From: Solirubrobacteraceae bacterium
Lineage (GTDB): Bacteria; Actinomycetota; Thermoleophilia; Solirubrobacterales; Solirubrobacteraceae
DNA: 64,000 nucleotides
Reading direction: 5' to 3'
Assembly (NCBI GenBank): GCA_025451035.1
Contig: JANWLE010000015.1
Span: forward strand, 1 to 64,000
In this document: positions 37,387 through 47,471 of the stretch, in pieces
Layout of the letters: every line of letters begins with the position of its first letter
Numbering within the stretch: the stretch's first letter is position 1
The notes under the pieces: model-generated
The model's input: only the letters and a program-made list of their open reading frames with translations
Told to the model about the DNA's origin: nothing
Database searches by the model: none
Translations under genes and position numbers: made by a program

Positions 37387-38820
37387 CTATGACCCCTGCT
37401 CCTCTGCCGGCTGGGGCTCGAGTGACGCCTCGGGTGTGCTCTCTGCTGCGGGCTCGGGTGTCGCGTCGGCGGCGGGCTGCTCCTCGGCCTCACCGACGGG
37501 CTCGGGTGTCTCGGCGGCAGTGTCGTCGGCCGCGGGCTGCTCCTCGGCGTCGCCACCGGCAGTCAGGTCGGCGACGTTGTCGCCCTCGATGCCCTCGAGC
37601 GCCTGGTGAGTCTCGATCCCGCAGTAGCGGGACCCCGGCAGCGCCGCGTTGGGGCAGCGCCTGCCACTGGAGAGGATCGCGGCGCAGCGGCCTTGGATCT
37701 CCTCCTCCTCGTAACCATGCTCGGCCTCTTCGGCGGCGAACTCCGTCTCCGAGCGGATGTCAACTCGCCAACCCGTCAGGCGTGCGGCCAAGCGCGCGTT
37801 CTGGCCCTCGCGCCCGATCGCGAGCGACAGCTGATCGTCAGGCACGATCACGGTCGCCTGCTTGGCCTCGTCGTCGACTAGCACCTCGCGCACGCGCGCC
37901 GGCGAGAGCGCCTTTGCGACGAAGCGCGCCGGCTCGTCGTTGAAAGGAATGATGTCGATCTTCTCGCCGCGCAGCTCGGAAACAACCATCCTCACGCGCG
38001 ACCCGCGCGGGCCCACACACGCGCCGACTGGGTCGACCCCGTCGACGTGGGAGACCACGGCTATCTTCGAGCGATAGCCAGGCTCGCGCGCGACGTTCGC
38101 GATCTCGACCAGGCGATCGGCGATCTCGGGGACCTCGAGCTCGAACAGCTTCTTGATCAGCTCCGGGTCACGACGGGAAACGATGATCGATGGCCCCTTG
38201 GTGGAGGGCGAGACTTCCTTGATCACCGCCTTGATGCGCTGCGAGTGGTCGTAGCGCTCGCCGTCGACCTGCTCGGACTTCGGCAGCAGCGCCTCCACGC
38301 GCTCCCGCAGCTGCACCAGCGTGTAGCGGGAGTCGGATTGCTGCACGATGCCGGTGATCAGCTCGCCGACCCTGTCGCGGTACTCCTCGTACATCATGTC
38401 GCGCTCAGCCTCGCGGATGCGCTGCAAGATCACCTGCTTGGCCGTCTGCGCGGCGATACGGCCGAAGTCGTCGGGGGTGACGTCGCGTTCGTCGATCTGG
38501 TCGCGATATTCCTCGAACTTCTTGGGATCGATTTCCGGTTCCTCCGGTTCGCGCATCTCGCCGGTCTCGGGGTCGACGGTGGTTTCCTCGTCGATCGTCT
38601 CGACGATCAGGTGCGCCTCGAGCTGTTCGGGGATGATCAGTTCGATGACCCTGAAGTCGGCCGTGTCACGGTCCATTTCCACGCGCGCGTACTTCGCCGA
38701 GCCGGGCTGCTTCTTGTAGGCGGACAGCAGCGCGTCCTCCAGCGCAACCATGAGCTTCTCCGGCTCGATGTTCTTCTCGCGCGCCAGCGCGTGCATGGCT
38801 TCAAGGATCTCGCGTGACAT
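37387..38820 (-). CDS. nusA: Transcription termination/antitermination factor NusA with extra C-terminal Cys/His motif and acidic tail
   Basis: S1 and KH domains (GACVGPRGSRVRMVVSELRGEKIDIIPF, LAIGREGQNARLAARLTGWRVDI), then RCAAILSSGRRCPNAALPGSRYCGIETH. Confidence 0.96.
   Translation of the reverse strand: MSREILEAMHALAREKNIEPEKLMVALEDALLSAYKKQPGSAKYARVEMDRDTADFRVIELIIPEQLEAHLIVETIDEETTVDPETGEMREPEEPEIDPKKFEEYRDQIDERDVTPDDFGRIAAQTAKQVILQRIREAERDMMYEEYRDRVGELITGIVQQSDSRYTLVQLRERVEALLPKSEQVDGERYDHSQRIKAVIKEVSPSTKGPSIIVSRRDPELIKKLFELEVPEIADRLVEIANVAREPGYRSKIAVVSHVDGVDPVGACVGPRGSRVRMVVSELRGEKIDIIPFNDEPARFVAKALSPARVREVLVDDEAKQATVIVPDDQLSLAIGREGQNARLAARLTGWRVDIRSETEFAAEEAEHGYEEEEIQGRCAAILSSGRRCPNAALPGSRYCGIETHQALEGIEGDNVADLTAGGDAEEQPAADDTAAETPEPVGEAEEQPAADATPEPAAESTPEASLEPQPAEEQGS
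37447..37560 (-). repeat. Degenerate in-frame tandem duplication in the nusA 3' end encoding EEQPAAD...PEP repeats
   Basis: GCGGGCTGCTCCTCGGC and GGGCTCGGGTGTC each occur twice (+ strand). Confidence 0.6.
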
Positions 38821-38822
38821 GG

Positions 38823-39257
38823 TTACTCCTCGACCAGGTTGGAACGGCGGATCTGTGAGTAGGGGATCGCGATGACACCCCCGTCGGCGGCGAGCGTCAC
38901 CTCGCGCTCTGTGGCTCCGACGAGCTCACCGGTGAAGCTGCGGCTCGAGATCGCAGAACCCACCTGGGCGCGCGGCTCGCAGGTGCGCACACGGGCACGC
39001 CTTCCCATGAAGCGCCGGAAGTGATCGGGCTTGGTCAGCGGGCGCTCAACACCCGGAGAGGAAACCTCCAGGGTGTAGCGCTCACACAGCGCTGAGAGCT
39101 CCCGCGTCACGCGCTCGCACAGCGCGAGCGTGACGCCGTCGGGATGGTCAATGAACACGCGCAGGGTCTGGCCACCGACAACCTCAGCCAGCACGACCTC
39201 GACCTCTGGCTCGCATGGTGAGAGTTGCTGTTCGATGTCTGTCTGTAGTGATGTCAT
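38823..39257 (-). CDS. rimP: Ribosome maturation factor RimP
   Basis: CERVTRELSALCERYTLEVSSPGVERPLTKPDHFRRFMGRRARV; strong SD AGGAGG; start 39257. Confidence 0.9.
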   Translation of the reverse strand: MTSLQTDIEQQLSPCEPEVEVVLAEVVGGQTLRVFIDHPDGVTLALCERVTRELSALCERYTLEVSSPGVERPLTKPDHFRRFMGRRARVRTCEPRAQVGSAISSRSFTGELVGATEREVTLAADGGVIAIPYSQIRRSNLVEE

Positions 39258-39276
39258 TGGACCTTCCTCCTGAAAC

Positions 39277-39300
39277 AAAAAAAGCGGGCTGACCGCCCAC
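39277..39300 (-). terminator. Intrinsic terminator immediately upstream of rimP SD (leader attenuator candidate)
   Basis: Minus strand GTGGGC-GGTCA-GCCCGC-TTTTTTT: 6-bp stem, 5-nt loop, 7-T tract; SD follows 5 nt later. Confidence 0.8.
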
Positions 39301-39386
39301 TTTCGGTACGACAGCCAGTCACCGACCCTGGCGCGAAAGCTGTTGACCGAGAATAGCATTGGGGAGCAAAGCCCGCCCTGGGCCGC

Positions 39387-39770
39387 TCACCGCTTACGGC
39401 GTCTGTCGCGCAGCGCGGCACGGCGCGCCTGATCCCGGTAGCGCCGGTAGTCCTCGCGTTCGGGGCGCAGGGAACAGGCCAGCGCGAGCGGGTGGCAAGC
39501 TTCGTCGTGGCGGCCGAGCAGTTGCATCGCTCGCCCCAGGCAGAACAGCGCGTAATCGTCGGTGGGCTTGGCGAGCGTGAGCGCACGAAACTCTGCCGCC
39601 GCGTGCTCGTAACGCTGGGCGTGAAAGAGGGCGCGCGCGAGCGCCTCGCGGATCGATGCCTTCTGTGGCTCGAGATCCCGTGCTCTGCTCAGCGGTACGA
39701 TCGCGGCCTGGTAGTCGCCGTGGTTGAGTAGATCGCAGCCACGCTGGTAGAGGTCATACACATTGTCCAC
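39387..39770 (-). CDS. TPR-repeat protein
   Basis: VYDLYQRGCDLLNHGDYQAAIVPLSRARDLEPQKASIREALARALFHAQRYEHAAAEFRALT. Confidence 0.85.
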   Translation of the reverse strand: MDNVYDLYQRGCDLLNHGDYQAAIVPLSRARDLEPQKASIREALARALFHAQRYEHAAAEFRALTLAKPTDDYALFCLGRAMQLLGRHDEACHPLALACSLRPEREDYRRYRDQARRAALRDRRRKR

Positions 39771-39806
39771 CTACCTCACTTTAGGAGCACCGCGCGATCT
39801 TGGGCT

Positions 39807-41060
39807 CTAGGAACCGGCGTCGTCTTGCCGCCCTTTGCGCAACCGTCCGACGGCGTCGAGGATGCCCTCGGCGATCTCCGCCTTGCTTGCGCGCGTGAGA
39901 GGCTCTTCGCCGGTGGCGGTGACGATCGTGACCTCGTTGGCGTCGACCTCGAAGCCAATGTCGGCTCTCGAAATATCGTTTACGACAATCGCGTCGAGGC
40001 TCTTCGCCGCAAGCTTGCCGCGCCCGTAGCTGACGGCGCGCTCGCCGTGCTCGGCGGCGAAGCCGACCAGCGTCTGTCCCACTCGGCGGCGGGCGGCCAG
40101 GGCGCTCAGCACGTCCGGGGTGGGCTCGAGCTCTAGCGTTAGGCGCTCGCGACCTGACTTCTTGATCTTCTCGTCGGCTGGTGCGCTGGGGCGGAAGTCC
40201 GCGACGGCCGCGGCCATCAGCAGCACGTCGCAGTTTTCGAACTCCTCGGCACAGACCCGCTCCAGCTCAGCGGCGGTCTTCACCGCCTTCAAGGTGATCC
40301 CCGGCGGCGCCGGAAGCGCCACGTTGGCGGCGATCAGGGTCACTTGGGCGCCGCGCGCCTGCGCGGCCTGCGCGAGCGCGAGGCCCATGCGCCCTGAGGA
40401 GCTGTTGCCGATGAACCTCACGCTGTCGATCGGCTCGCGGGTGCCGCCGGCGGTGACGAGCACGTGCAGCCCCTGCCAGTCGCCGCCCCGCTGAAGCGCG
40501 GTGAGACAGGCCTGCAGGAGCTCCTCCGGTTCCGCCAATCGGCCGACGCCGTGCTCGCCCTTCGACGCCAAGCGCCCGACGCCGGGAGCTATGACTGTGA
40601 CTCCGCGCGCGCGCAATGACTGGAGGTTGGCACGGGTGGCGGGATGCTCATACATGCGGTCGTTCATCGCCGGTGCTAGGAGCACGGGGCACTCGGCGGC
40701 CAGCGCACAGCTGGTCAGCAGGTTGTCGGCGTGCCCGTGAGCGAGCTTCGCGATCGTGTTGGCGGACGCCGGCGCGATCAGGTAGATGTCGGCGTTGGCG
40801 ACGAGCTGCAGGTGTCCGATCGGCTCATGCTCGGGTAGATGCTGGTCGGGGAACGCGCCCCGCGCCGGGTCGCGCTCGAATTCGTCTGAGAGCACGGGGG
40901 CGCCGGTCAGCGCGGAGAAAGACGCCTCGCCGACGAAACGGCGGCTCGTCGGCGTCTGGATGACGCGGACGGCGTGCCCTGCGGCGGTCGCCAAGCGGAC
41001 GAACTCAAGCGCCTTGTAGGCGGCGACGCTAGCGCTTACGCCGAGCAGGATCCTGGGCAT
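39807..41060 (-). CDS. coaBC: Bifunctional phosphopantothenoylcysteine decarboxylase/phosphopantothenate-cysteine ligase
   Basis: LGVSASVAAYKALEFVRLA, APAMNDRMYEHPATRANL, TAGGTREPIDSVRFIGNSSSGRMG. Confidence 0.95.
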   Translation of the reverse strand: MPRILLGVSASVAAYKALEFVRLATAAGHAVRVIQTPTSRRFVGEASFSALTGAPVLSDEFERDPARGAFPDQHLPEHEPIGHLQLVANADIYLIAPASANTIAKLAHGHADNLLTSCALAAECPVLLAPAMNDRMYEHPATRANLQSLRARGVTVIAPGVGRLASKGEHGVGRLAEPEELLQACLTALQRGGDWQGLHVLVTAGGTREPIDSVRFIGNSSSGRMGLALAQAAQARGAQVTLIAANVALPAPPGITLKAVKTAAELERVCAEEFENCDVLLMAAAVADFRPSAPADEKIKKSGRERLTLELEPTPDVLSALAARRRVGQTLVGFAAEHGERAVSYGRGKLAAKSLDAIVVNDISRADIGFEVDANEVTIVTATGEEPLTRASKAEIAEGILDAVGRLRKGRQDDAGS

Positions 41061-41117
41061 GGGCTTGCCTTGTACACGCCCGCGTGCTGGCGGGCAAGCG
41101 ATGGTCGGGCGCTTGCG

Positions 41118-41135
41118 CTACCGCGCTAGCGGTAG
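41118..41135 (-). repeat. Hairpin CTACCGC-TAGC-GCGGTAG overlapping rpoZ stop codon
   Basis: Perfect 7-bp arms with 4-nt loop; no U-tract. Confidence 0.5.
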
Positions 41136-41356
41136 TGGTACTTCAGCTTGCCCGCCGCGACCTCCTCGAGGGCGATCGTGAGGTAGTTCTTTGACGCGGT
41201 TTCGATCATCGGCGGCGGGAACTCGTCGAAGGTGCCCTCGCCGAGGTTGTGGTAGTAGCTGTTGATCTGCCGCGCGCGCTTGGCGGCTACCAGCACGCTC
41301 GCGTAATTGGAGTCGACGTTCTCGAGCAGACGGTCTATTCGGGGTGAGATCATCAC
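41126..41356 (-). CDS. rpoZ: RNA polymerase omega subunit
   Basis: ISPRIDRLLENVDSNYASVLVAAKRARQINSYY...PPMIETASKNYLTIALEEVAAGKLKY. Confidence 0.93.
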   Translation of the reverse strand: MMISPRIDRLLENVDSNYASVLVAAKRARQINSYYHNLGEGTFDEFPPPMIETASKNYLTIALEEVAAGKLKYHYR

Positions 41357-41967
41357 GGTTGCGTTGCCTTTCCTTGTTGGCCCCTAGTGTAGTGGCTGGT
41401 GGGCGCGCGGCACTTCGCGAGGCTGCCCTGGACGATCTCGGTGAGCAGCTCCAGCGCCCGCTCCAGGCTGTCGTTGACGACGACGTGCTCGAACTCCGAG
41501 CGCGCCGCTAGCTCGTCCTCGGCGACGGCCAGGCGTCGTTGCACCTCGGCAGCGTCGTCGGTGCCGCGGTGCTCCAGGCGCAAGCGCAGATCCTCGAGCG
41601 ACGGCGGTGCGATGAATACCTGCACTGCCTCGGGCATCGTGCGGCGGATTTGGCGCGCGCCCTGCACCTCGATCTCGAGCACGACCGGGCTGCCGGCCCG
41701 CAGGCGCCGGTCGAGCTCGCTGCGCAGCGTGCCGTAGCGGCGGCCGGCGTAGTCGGCGTGCTCGACGAACTCCCCGGCCTGCAGCCGACGCTGGAACTCG
41801 CTCGAGCTCATGAAGTGATAGTCAACCCCGTCCCGCTCGCCGGTGCGCGGCTCGCGGGTGGTCGCGGAGATCGAGAGCTCGAGCTCGGGCAGGCACGTCA
41901 TTAGCCCCTGGATGAGCGTGCCCTTCCCCACGCCGGAGGGTCCTGTGATCACGAAGACTTTGGCCAT
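41353..41967 (-). CDS. gmk: Guanylate kinase
   Basis: VFVITGPSGVGKGTLIQGL, SISATTREPRTGERDGVDYHFMS. Confidence 0.95.
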   Translation of the reverse strand: MAKVFVITGPSGVGKGTLIQGLMTCLPELELSISATTREPRTGERDGVDYHFMSSSEFQRRLQAGEFVEHADYAGRRYGTLRSELDRRLRAGSPVVLEIEVQGARQIRRTMPEAVQVFIAPPSLEDLRLRLEHRGTDDAAEVQRRLAVAEDELAARSEFEHVVVNDSLERALELLTEIVQGSLAKCRAPTSHYTRGQQGKATQP

Positions 41968-42093
41968 TGCGCTCAACCTAATCCGGCGAGGGTGTGGAGA
42001 CTGACCGGATATGGGCTCTGCTGGCGCTCTGCGCGCTGGAGAGGGACGGGGTTTGCTCCACCTGGCGCACGTGGGTGAGCGCGAGGTGGTCGG

Positions 42094-42438
42094 CTAGCGG
42101 CGCAACAGGGAGACCAGCTCGCTGCGCTGGCGCTCGGACAGCCCGCCGATCGTCTTGCTCGGCGAGATGCGGCACACGGCGAGGATCTTGTTGACCTTCA
42201 CCCGTCCATACTTCGGAACTGCGAGCAGCATGTCGAATACCTTTGCCGTCTCGAGATACTCCGGCGGGTCGTTCAGCAGGGCGTGTATTGAGAGGCGGCT
42301 GGCCTTCAGGTCGCGCTTGAGCTGCGCGCGCTGGGTGCGGATCTCGTTCGCGCGGGCGAGTGCGTCCATGCGCTGGTGAAGTGAGCGCTCGGGAGCGGTT
42401 GAGTGCTTGGATGAGGTGGCGCTCGTCGCGGTGACCAT
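42094..42438 (-). CDS. mihF: Actinobacterial integration host factor (mIHF)
   Basis: KVFDMLLAVPKYGRVKVNKILAVCRISPSKTIGGLSERQRSELVSLL; upstream of gmk-rpoZ as in other actinobacteria. Confidence 0.92.
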   Translation of the reverse strand: MVTATSATSSKHSTAPERSLHQRMDALARANEIRTQRAQLKRDLKASRLSIHALLNDPPEYLETAKVFDMLLAVPKYGRVKVNKILAVCRISPSKTIGGLSERQRSELVSLLRR

Positions 42439-42446
42439 GGGCGGCG

Positions 42447-42474
42447 AGTCTACACGCCCCGCCCACGCGATCAA
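42447..42474 (-). promoter_or_regulatory. Putative mIHF promoter (TTGATC-16 nt-TAGACT), predicted leaderless
   Basis: -10-like TAGACT ends 8 nt before the ATG at 42438. Confidence 0.45.
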
Positions 42475-42494
42475 GATGTGAAGCAAGAATTCAT

Positions 42495-42517
42495 CTATAG
42501 CTCAAGTTGAGGTATAG
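42495..42517. repeat. 23-bp AT-rich near-perfect palindrome CTATAGCTCAAGTTGAGGTATAG (operator candidate)
   Basis: 10 of 11 arm positions complementary, read directly. Confidence 0.7.
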
Positions 42518-42597
42518 ACATATCGAGGGTGCTGTACGGTTTCGGTGCGGGTTTGCAGGGGTTTTGGCGGGATCCGTGACGCCCCCTATCGCATCCC

Positions 42598-43464
42598 CTA
42601 TTTGTCGAGGTCAAGGGCGATTCGCGCAGCCGCGGTGGGGTCGCGAAAGCTCTCGGTCCCAACCGCGACGAGCGTCGCCCCGACATCGATCAAATCCTGG
42701 GCGTGGCGCGACGTTTGGACGCCGCCCATGCCGATCACGGGGATTTCGACGCGCTCTGTGACCGCGGCGACCTGCGCGAGCGCGACCGGCCTGATCGCCG
42801 CGCCGGACAGGCCCCCGCTGCCGCCTCCCAGCCAGCGCGCGCTCGCTCGCGGCGCACGCCGCGGATCGAGCGCGCTCGCACGCAGCGTGTTGATCAACGA
42901 GACGGCGTCCGCGCCGGCTGACTCGGCCGCCTGGGCGCAGGCGGGGACATCCGAGGCATTGGGGGTCAGCTTGACGATCAGCGGCTTGCTCGTCAGCGGT
43001 CTGAGCGTCGACAGCAGCTTCTGCAGCTGGGCGGGGTCCGCGCCGATGTCAAGGCCGGTCTTGACGTTCGGGCAGGACACGTTCAGCTCGATCGCGGTGA
43101 TCTGTGTGAACTGGGCGCATGCTTCCACCAGCCTCGAGAGTTCCTGCGCAGTGGACCCCATGACGTTGGTGAAGAGCGGCACACCGAGTTTGGCCAGCTG
43201 CGGCAGATCCTCGCTCAGGTAGCGGTCCAGACCCTTGTTGGGCAGTCCGATCGAGTTGATCAACCCGGCCTGCGCCTCCCACAGCCGCGGCGGCGGGTTG
43301 CCCTCCCGCGGCGCGAGCGTGATCGTCTTCGACACGAAGGCCGTGAACGGGAAACGCTCGTACAGCTCATCGCCGAACACCCGTTGCGCGGCGATCGCAT
43401 CGAAGGTCCCGGACCCGTTGATCACCCGGTGGCGCAGATCAAGGCCGCAGAAAGAGACGCTCAC
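42598..43464 (-). CDS. pyrD: Dihydroorotate dehydrogenase (class 1B catalytic subunit)
   Basis: VINGSGTFDAIAAQRVFG, NSIGLPNKGLDRYL, ELNVSCPNVKTGLDIG; GTG start 43464 with GTGA overlap to pyrK. Confidence 0.93.
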   Translation of the reverse strand: MSVSFCGLDLRHRVINGSGTFDAIAAQRVFGDELYERFPFTAFVSKTITLAPREGNPPPRLWEAQAGLINSIGLPNKGLDRYLSEDLPQLAKLGVPLFTNVMGSTAQELSRLVEACAQFTQITAIELNVSCPNVKTGLDIGADPAQLQKLLSTLRPLTSKPLIVKLTPNASDVPACAQAAESAGADAVSLINTLRASALDPRRAPRASARWLGGGSGGLSGAAIRPVALAQVAAVTERVEIPVIGMGGVQTSRHAQDLIDVGATLVAVGTESFRDPTAAARIALDLDK

Positions 43465-44264
43465 GGGCTCGCCCCGGCGTGCTGATCTACCCGCTCGAGC
43501 CTGGCCGCGTCGATCACTGGCCCATCGACGCACACGCGCAGATAGCCATCGCGGCTGGGGACTACGCACCCGAAACAGGCGCCGAAGCCGCACGCCATGC
43601 CTGACTCGAGCGCCAGTTGGGCTGGAAGCTTGCGCCGCTCGCACTCCGCCCTGACCGCCTCGAGCATCGCCGCGGGCCCGCACGCGTACACGACGGCGTG
43701 CGCGTCCTGGTCGAGCTCTCGCTGGAGCAGGTCGAGCACCAGCCCGTGGTGTCCGACCGAGCCGTCGTCGCTCGCCACACGAGCGTCGCGCAACAACTCG
43801 GCTGCCTGTGCCCGCGCGCGGTCGCGGAACCCCAGCAAAGCGAGCGCCTGCGTGCCCTGCTCGAGCAGTGTGTCCTGCCAGATCACAAGCGGCGCGATGC
43901 CAACGCCTCCGCCTACCAGCAGCGCTCGTCGCCCGTCGGCTGGGGCGCTGAAGCCGACGCCGAGCGGCCCGAGCAGCCACATCTCATCACCGACCGTCAG
44001 CTCGTCCAGACGGTTGGTTCCCGGACCGACATCCTCCAGCAAGAACTGCGCCTCGCCGCCAGCGAAACGGGCATAGGAAAACGCTCGCGGCAGGTAGGGG
44101 CGCTCATCCTCTCCTCCTCCCCAGCGTTCGACGCTCTGAAGCATCGCGAACTGACCGGCCACGGGGGCGGGCCCCTCGGGGTCGGCGGCATGCAACACAC
44201 GGTAGGCGCCGACCGTGTCCGAGCGCGTGATCTGCACGGTCCTGCGACCAAAGGGCGCTACCAC
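43461..44264 (-). CDS. pyrK: Dihydroorotate dehydrogenase electron transfer subunit
   Basis: FAD/NAD domain LVGGGVGIAPLVIW and C-terminal 2Fe-2S CGFGACFGCVVPSRDGYLRVCVDGPV. Confidence 0.92.
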   Translation of the reverse strand: MVAPFGRRTVQITRSDTVGAYRVLHAADPEGPAPVAGQFAMLQSVERWGGGEDERPYLPRAFSYARFAGGEAQFLLEDVGPGTNRLDELTVGDEMWLLGPLGVGFSAPADGRRALLVGGGVGIAPLVIWQDTLLEQGTQALALLGFRDRARAQAAELLRDARVASDDGSVGHHGLVLDLLQRELDQDAHAVVYACGPAAMLEAVRAECERRKLPAQLALESGMACGFGACFGCVVPSRDGYLRVCVDGPVIDAARLERVDQHAGASP

Positions 44265-44312
44265 GCGACGCTCGCTGGGTTCGCCGGCGGGTGCTTTGCG
44301 TGCGCTATCACC

Positions 44313-47300
44313 TCAGGGCACCTTGTTGGCGTCGAACGAGGCATGCAGCTCCTGCAGGCAGAGCACCTGAGGCTCGCCGTCGCGCCGCGCGCTGGCGATC
44401 GCGCGGGCGGCTGAGACGCCCGCCGAGAGTGTCGTCAGGCAAGGAATGCCGCGCTTGACGGCGGCGTTGCGGATCTCCCAGCCGTCGGTACGCGCACCGG
44501 AGCCGGTCGGTGTGTTCACGACGAGGTCGACTTCGCCCCGTTCGATCCAGTCCACGACATGGGGCGAGCCTTCGCCGATCTTGTTCAGCGCCTTGACCGG
44601 CACCCCCATGCGCGCGATCGTCTGGGCAGTGCCGCGCGTGGCGAGGATGCGAAAGCCGCAGTCGTGCAGGAGCTGGGCGATCGCGAACGCGCCGGGCTTA
44701 TCCGAGTCTGTGACCGTGATGAACGCGGTTCCGTCTGATGGCAGCGGCACGCCCGCCGCTGCCTGCGCCTTCGCGAACGCGGTCGGGAAGTCTCGGGCGA
44801 TGCCCATCACCTCGCCGGTCGAGCGCATCTCCGGGCCGAGGAGCATGTCTATCCCGTCGAAGCGGTCAAATGGCAGTACGGCCTCCTTGACCGAGACGTG
44901 GTCGCCAAAGCCGACACCCTCCCGCCCGCGCGGCAACGACAGCTCGGAGATCTTCTCCCCCAGCATGATGCGGCACGCTAGCTTCGCGAGCGGAAGGCCC
45001 ACGGCCTTGGAGACGAAGGGGACGGTGCGCGAGGCGCGCGGGTTGGCCTCGATCACATACAGGCGTCCTTCGTGCACCGCATACTGGACGTTCAGCAAGC
45101 CCACTACGCCGATCTCAAGCGCTAGCCCGCGGGTGGCCTCTCTGATCTGCTCGAGCATCTCCTCGCCCAGGGAGTGCGGCGGCAGCACGCACGCGCTGTC
45201 ACCGGAGTGCACGCCGGCCTCCTCGACGTGCTGCATGATCCCGCCGATCCACACATCCTCGCCGTCGCAGAGCGCGTCCACGTCGACCTCGACCGCGTTC
45301 TCCAGGAAATGGTCCAGGAAGATCTCTCGCTGGGACTCGCCCACCTCTCGTCGCAGATAGTCGGCTAGGCCGTCGCGGGAGTAGACGATCTCCATCGCCC
45401 GGCCGCCCAGGACGTAGGACGGCCGCACCAGCAGCGGGAAGCCGACGCTCTCGCCGGCATCGAGCGCCTCCGTCACAGATTGAGCTGTCGCGTAGGGAGG
45501 CGCCTCATAGCCGAGCCGCTCGAGCAGCGCCCCGAAGCGCCCCCGGTCCTCCGCTAGGTCGATGGCGTCGACGCTCGTGCCGAGCAGCGGTACGCCTGCG
45601 GACGCGAGGCCTGCGGCTAGCTTCAGCGGCGTCTGGCCACCGAACTGCACTATCACGCCGTCGAGCCCCGCCCCGGTGCGCTCCTGCTCGATCACGCCGA
45701 GCACGTCCTCGAGCGTCAGCGGCTCGAAATACAGGCGGTCGGAGGTGTCGTAGTCGGTCGAGACGGTCTCCGGGTTGCAGTTGATCATCACCGCTTCGCG
45801 CCCGGATTCACGGACTGTCATTGCCGCATGCACACAGCAGTAATCGAACTCGATGCCCTGCCCGATCCGGTTCGGACCAGCGCCGAGCACGACCACGGAA
45901 GGCCGCTCGCCGCGACGGACCTCGTGCGCGCACTTTTGCTCCCAGCCGGAGTAGTAGTAGGGGGTGCGCGCGGGGAACTCCGCGGCACACGTGTCCACCG
46001 AGCGGAAGGAGCGCTCCCCCTCAAACGGGTGCTGCTCATCTTCGGCGAGCAGCTTGAACTCTGCCAGGTACCACGGGTCGATCGACGTGCGCTCGTGGAT
46101 TGACTGCACCGGCACGCCACGGCGCAACAGCTCGAGGATCACCTCGAAGCGGTCGTGTCGCGGGGTGGAGAGCTCTTCCAGCAACTGGCTGTCCGATAGG
46201 CCTTTGAAGCTCGCCGGCTTATCCAGCTCGCGCGAGCGCATCGCCTTAGCAAACGCCTGCGTGAAGGTCCGGCCGATCGCCATCACCTCGCCGACCGACT
46301 TCATGTGCGTGGACAGTTCTGTCTCCGCACCCGGGAACTTCTCGAACGCGAAACGGGGCCACTTCACCACGACATAGTCGATCGTCGGCTCGAAGCACGC
46401 AGGCGTCACACCGGTGATGTCGTTTGAGATCTCCTCGAGCAGGTAACCGACCGCCAGGCGCGCGGCGATCTTGGCGATCGGAAAGCCTGTCGCCTTGGAC
46501 GCCAGCGCCGAGGAGCGCGACACGCGGGGGTTCATCTCGATCACAAGGATCTGCTCGGTGAGGGGGTTCACCGCGAACTGCACGTTAGACCCGCCGGTCT
46601 CCACCCCTACCTCGCGGATCACCGCGATCGCCTGGTCGCGCAGACGCTGATACAGCGAGTCGGGAAGCGTCTGTTGCGGGGCGACGGTGACGGAGTCGCC
46701 GGTGTGGACTCCCATTGGGTCGATGTTCTCGATCGAGCAGACGATCACGACGTTGTCGGCACGGTCGCGCATCACCTCGAGCTCGAACTCGCCCCAGCCG
46801 ATCACCGACTGGTCGATGAGGATCTGGCCGATCGGCGAGGTCGCGATGCCGCGGCTGACTATCCGCCTGAACTCCTCCTCGGTGCGGGCTATCCCTCCGC
46901 CGCGCCCGCCGAGTGTGAACGCGGGGCGCACTATGCACGGCAGCCCGATCCGCGGCAGGGCGTCGAGGGCCTCCGTGAGGCCACGCTCGACATCCACCGA
47001 GCCAGTGGTCTGGTCGTAGCCGGAGACGATCGCGTTGGCGGGCATGTGAAGGCCCGCCTTCGTCATCGCCGTGCGGAACAGGTCGCGGTCCTCGGCGCAG
47101 GCGATCGTGTCATAGTTGGCGCCGATCAGCTCCACACTGAGGCGCTCGAGCGTGCCATCGTCGTGCAGCTGCTTAGCGAGGTTCAGCGCCGTCTGGCCAC
47201 CCAGTGTCGGCAGCAGCGCATCGGGGCGCTCGCGTTCGATCACCTGCGTGAGCGGGCCCGGGAGCAGCGGCTCGATGTAGGTCGCGTCGGCGAACTCTGG

Positions 47301-47471
47301 GTCAGTCATTATCGTCGCGGGGTTTGAGTTGACCAGCACGACCTCGTATCCCTCTTCGCGCAGCACCTTGCAGGCCTGCACGCCGGAGTAGTCGAACTCC
47401 GCGGCCTGCCCGATCACGATCGGCCCGGAGCCGAGGATCAGGATCTTGTGGATGTCCTGGCGTCGTGGCAC
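44313..47471 (-). CDS. carB: Carbamoyl-phosphate synthase large subunit
   Basis: [58 protein letters not shown]. Confidence 0.98.
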   Translation of the reverse strand: MPRRQDIHKILILGSGPIVIGQAAEFDYSGVQACKVLREEGYEVVLVNSNPATIMTDPEFADATYIEPLLPGPLTQVIERERPDALLPTLGGQTALNLAKQLHDDGTLERLSVELIGANYDTIACAEDRDLFRTAMTKAGLHMPANAIVSGYDQTTGSVDVERGLTEALDALPRIGLPCIVRPAFTLGGRGGGIARTEEEFRRIVSRGIATSPIGQILIDQSVIGWGEFELEVMRDRADNVVIVCSIENIDPMGVHTGDSVTVAPQQTLPDSLYQRLRDQAIAVIREVGVETGGSNVQFAVNPLTEQILVIEMNPRVSRSSALASKATGFPIAKIAARLAVGYLLEEISNDITGVTPACFEPTIDYVVVKWPRFAFEKFPGAETELSTHMKSVGEVMAIGRTFTQAFAKAMRSRELDKPASFKGLSDSQLLEELSTPRHDRFEVILELLRRGVPVQSIHERTSIDPWYLAEFKLLAEDEQHPFEGERSFRSVDTCAAEFPARTPYYYSGWEQKCAHEVRRGERPSVVVLGAGPNRIGQGIEFDYCCVHAAMTVRESGREAVMINCNPETVSTDYDTSDRLYFEPLTLEDVLGVIEQERTGAGLDGVIVQFGGQTPLKLAAGLASAGVPLLGTSVDAIDLAEDRGRFGALLERLGYEAPPYATAQSVTEALDAGESVGFPLLVRPSYVLGGRAMEIVYSRDGLADYLRREVGESQREIFLDHFLENAVEVDVDALCDGEDVWIGGIMQHVEEAGVHSGDSACVLPPHSLGEEMLEQIREATRGLALEIGVVGLLNVQYAVHEGRLYVIEANPRASRTVPFVSKAVGLPLAKLACRIMLGEKISELSLPRGREGVGFGDHVSVKEAVLPFDRFDGIDMLLGPEMRSTGEVMGIARDFPTAFAKAQAAAGVPLPSDGTAFITVTDSDKPGAFAIAQLLHDCGFRILATRGTAQTIARMGVPVKALNKIGEGSPHVVDWIERGEVDLVVNTPTGSGARTDGWEIRNAAVKRGIPCLTTLSAGVSAARAIASARRDGEPQVLCLQELHASFDANKVP

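Noticed and set aside
42598-43980. 460-aa minus ORF as an extended PyrD
   Set aside because: The N-terminal ~172 aa is out-of-frame pyrK; PyrD starts at the GTG at 43464.
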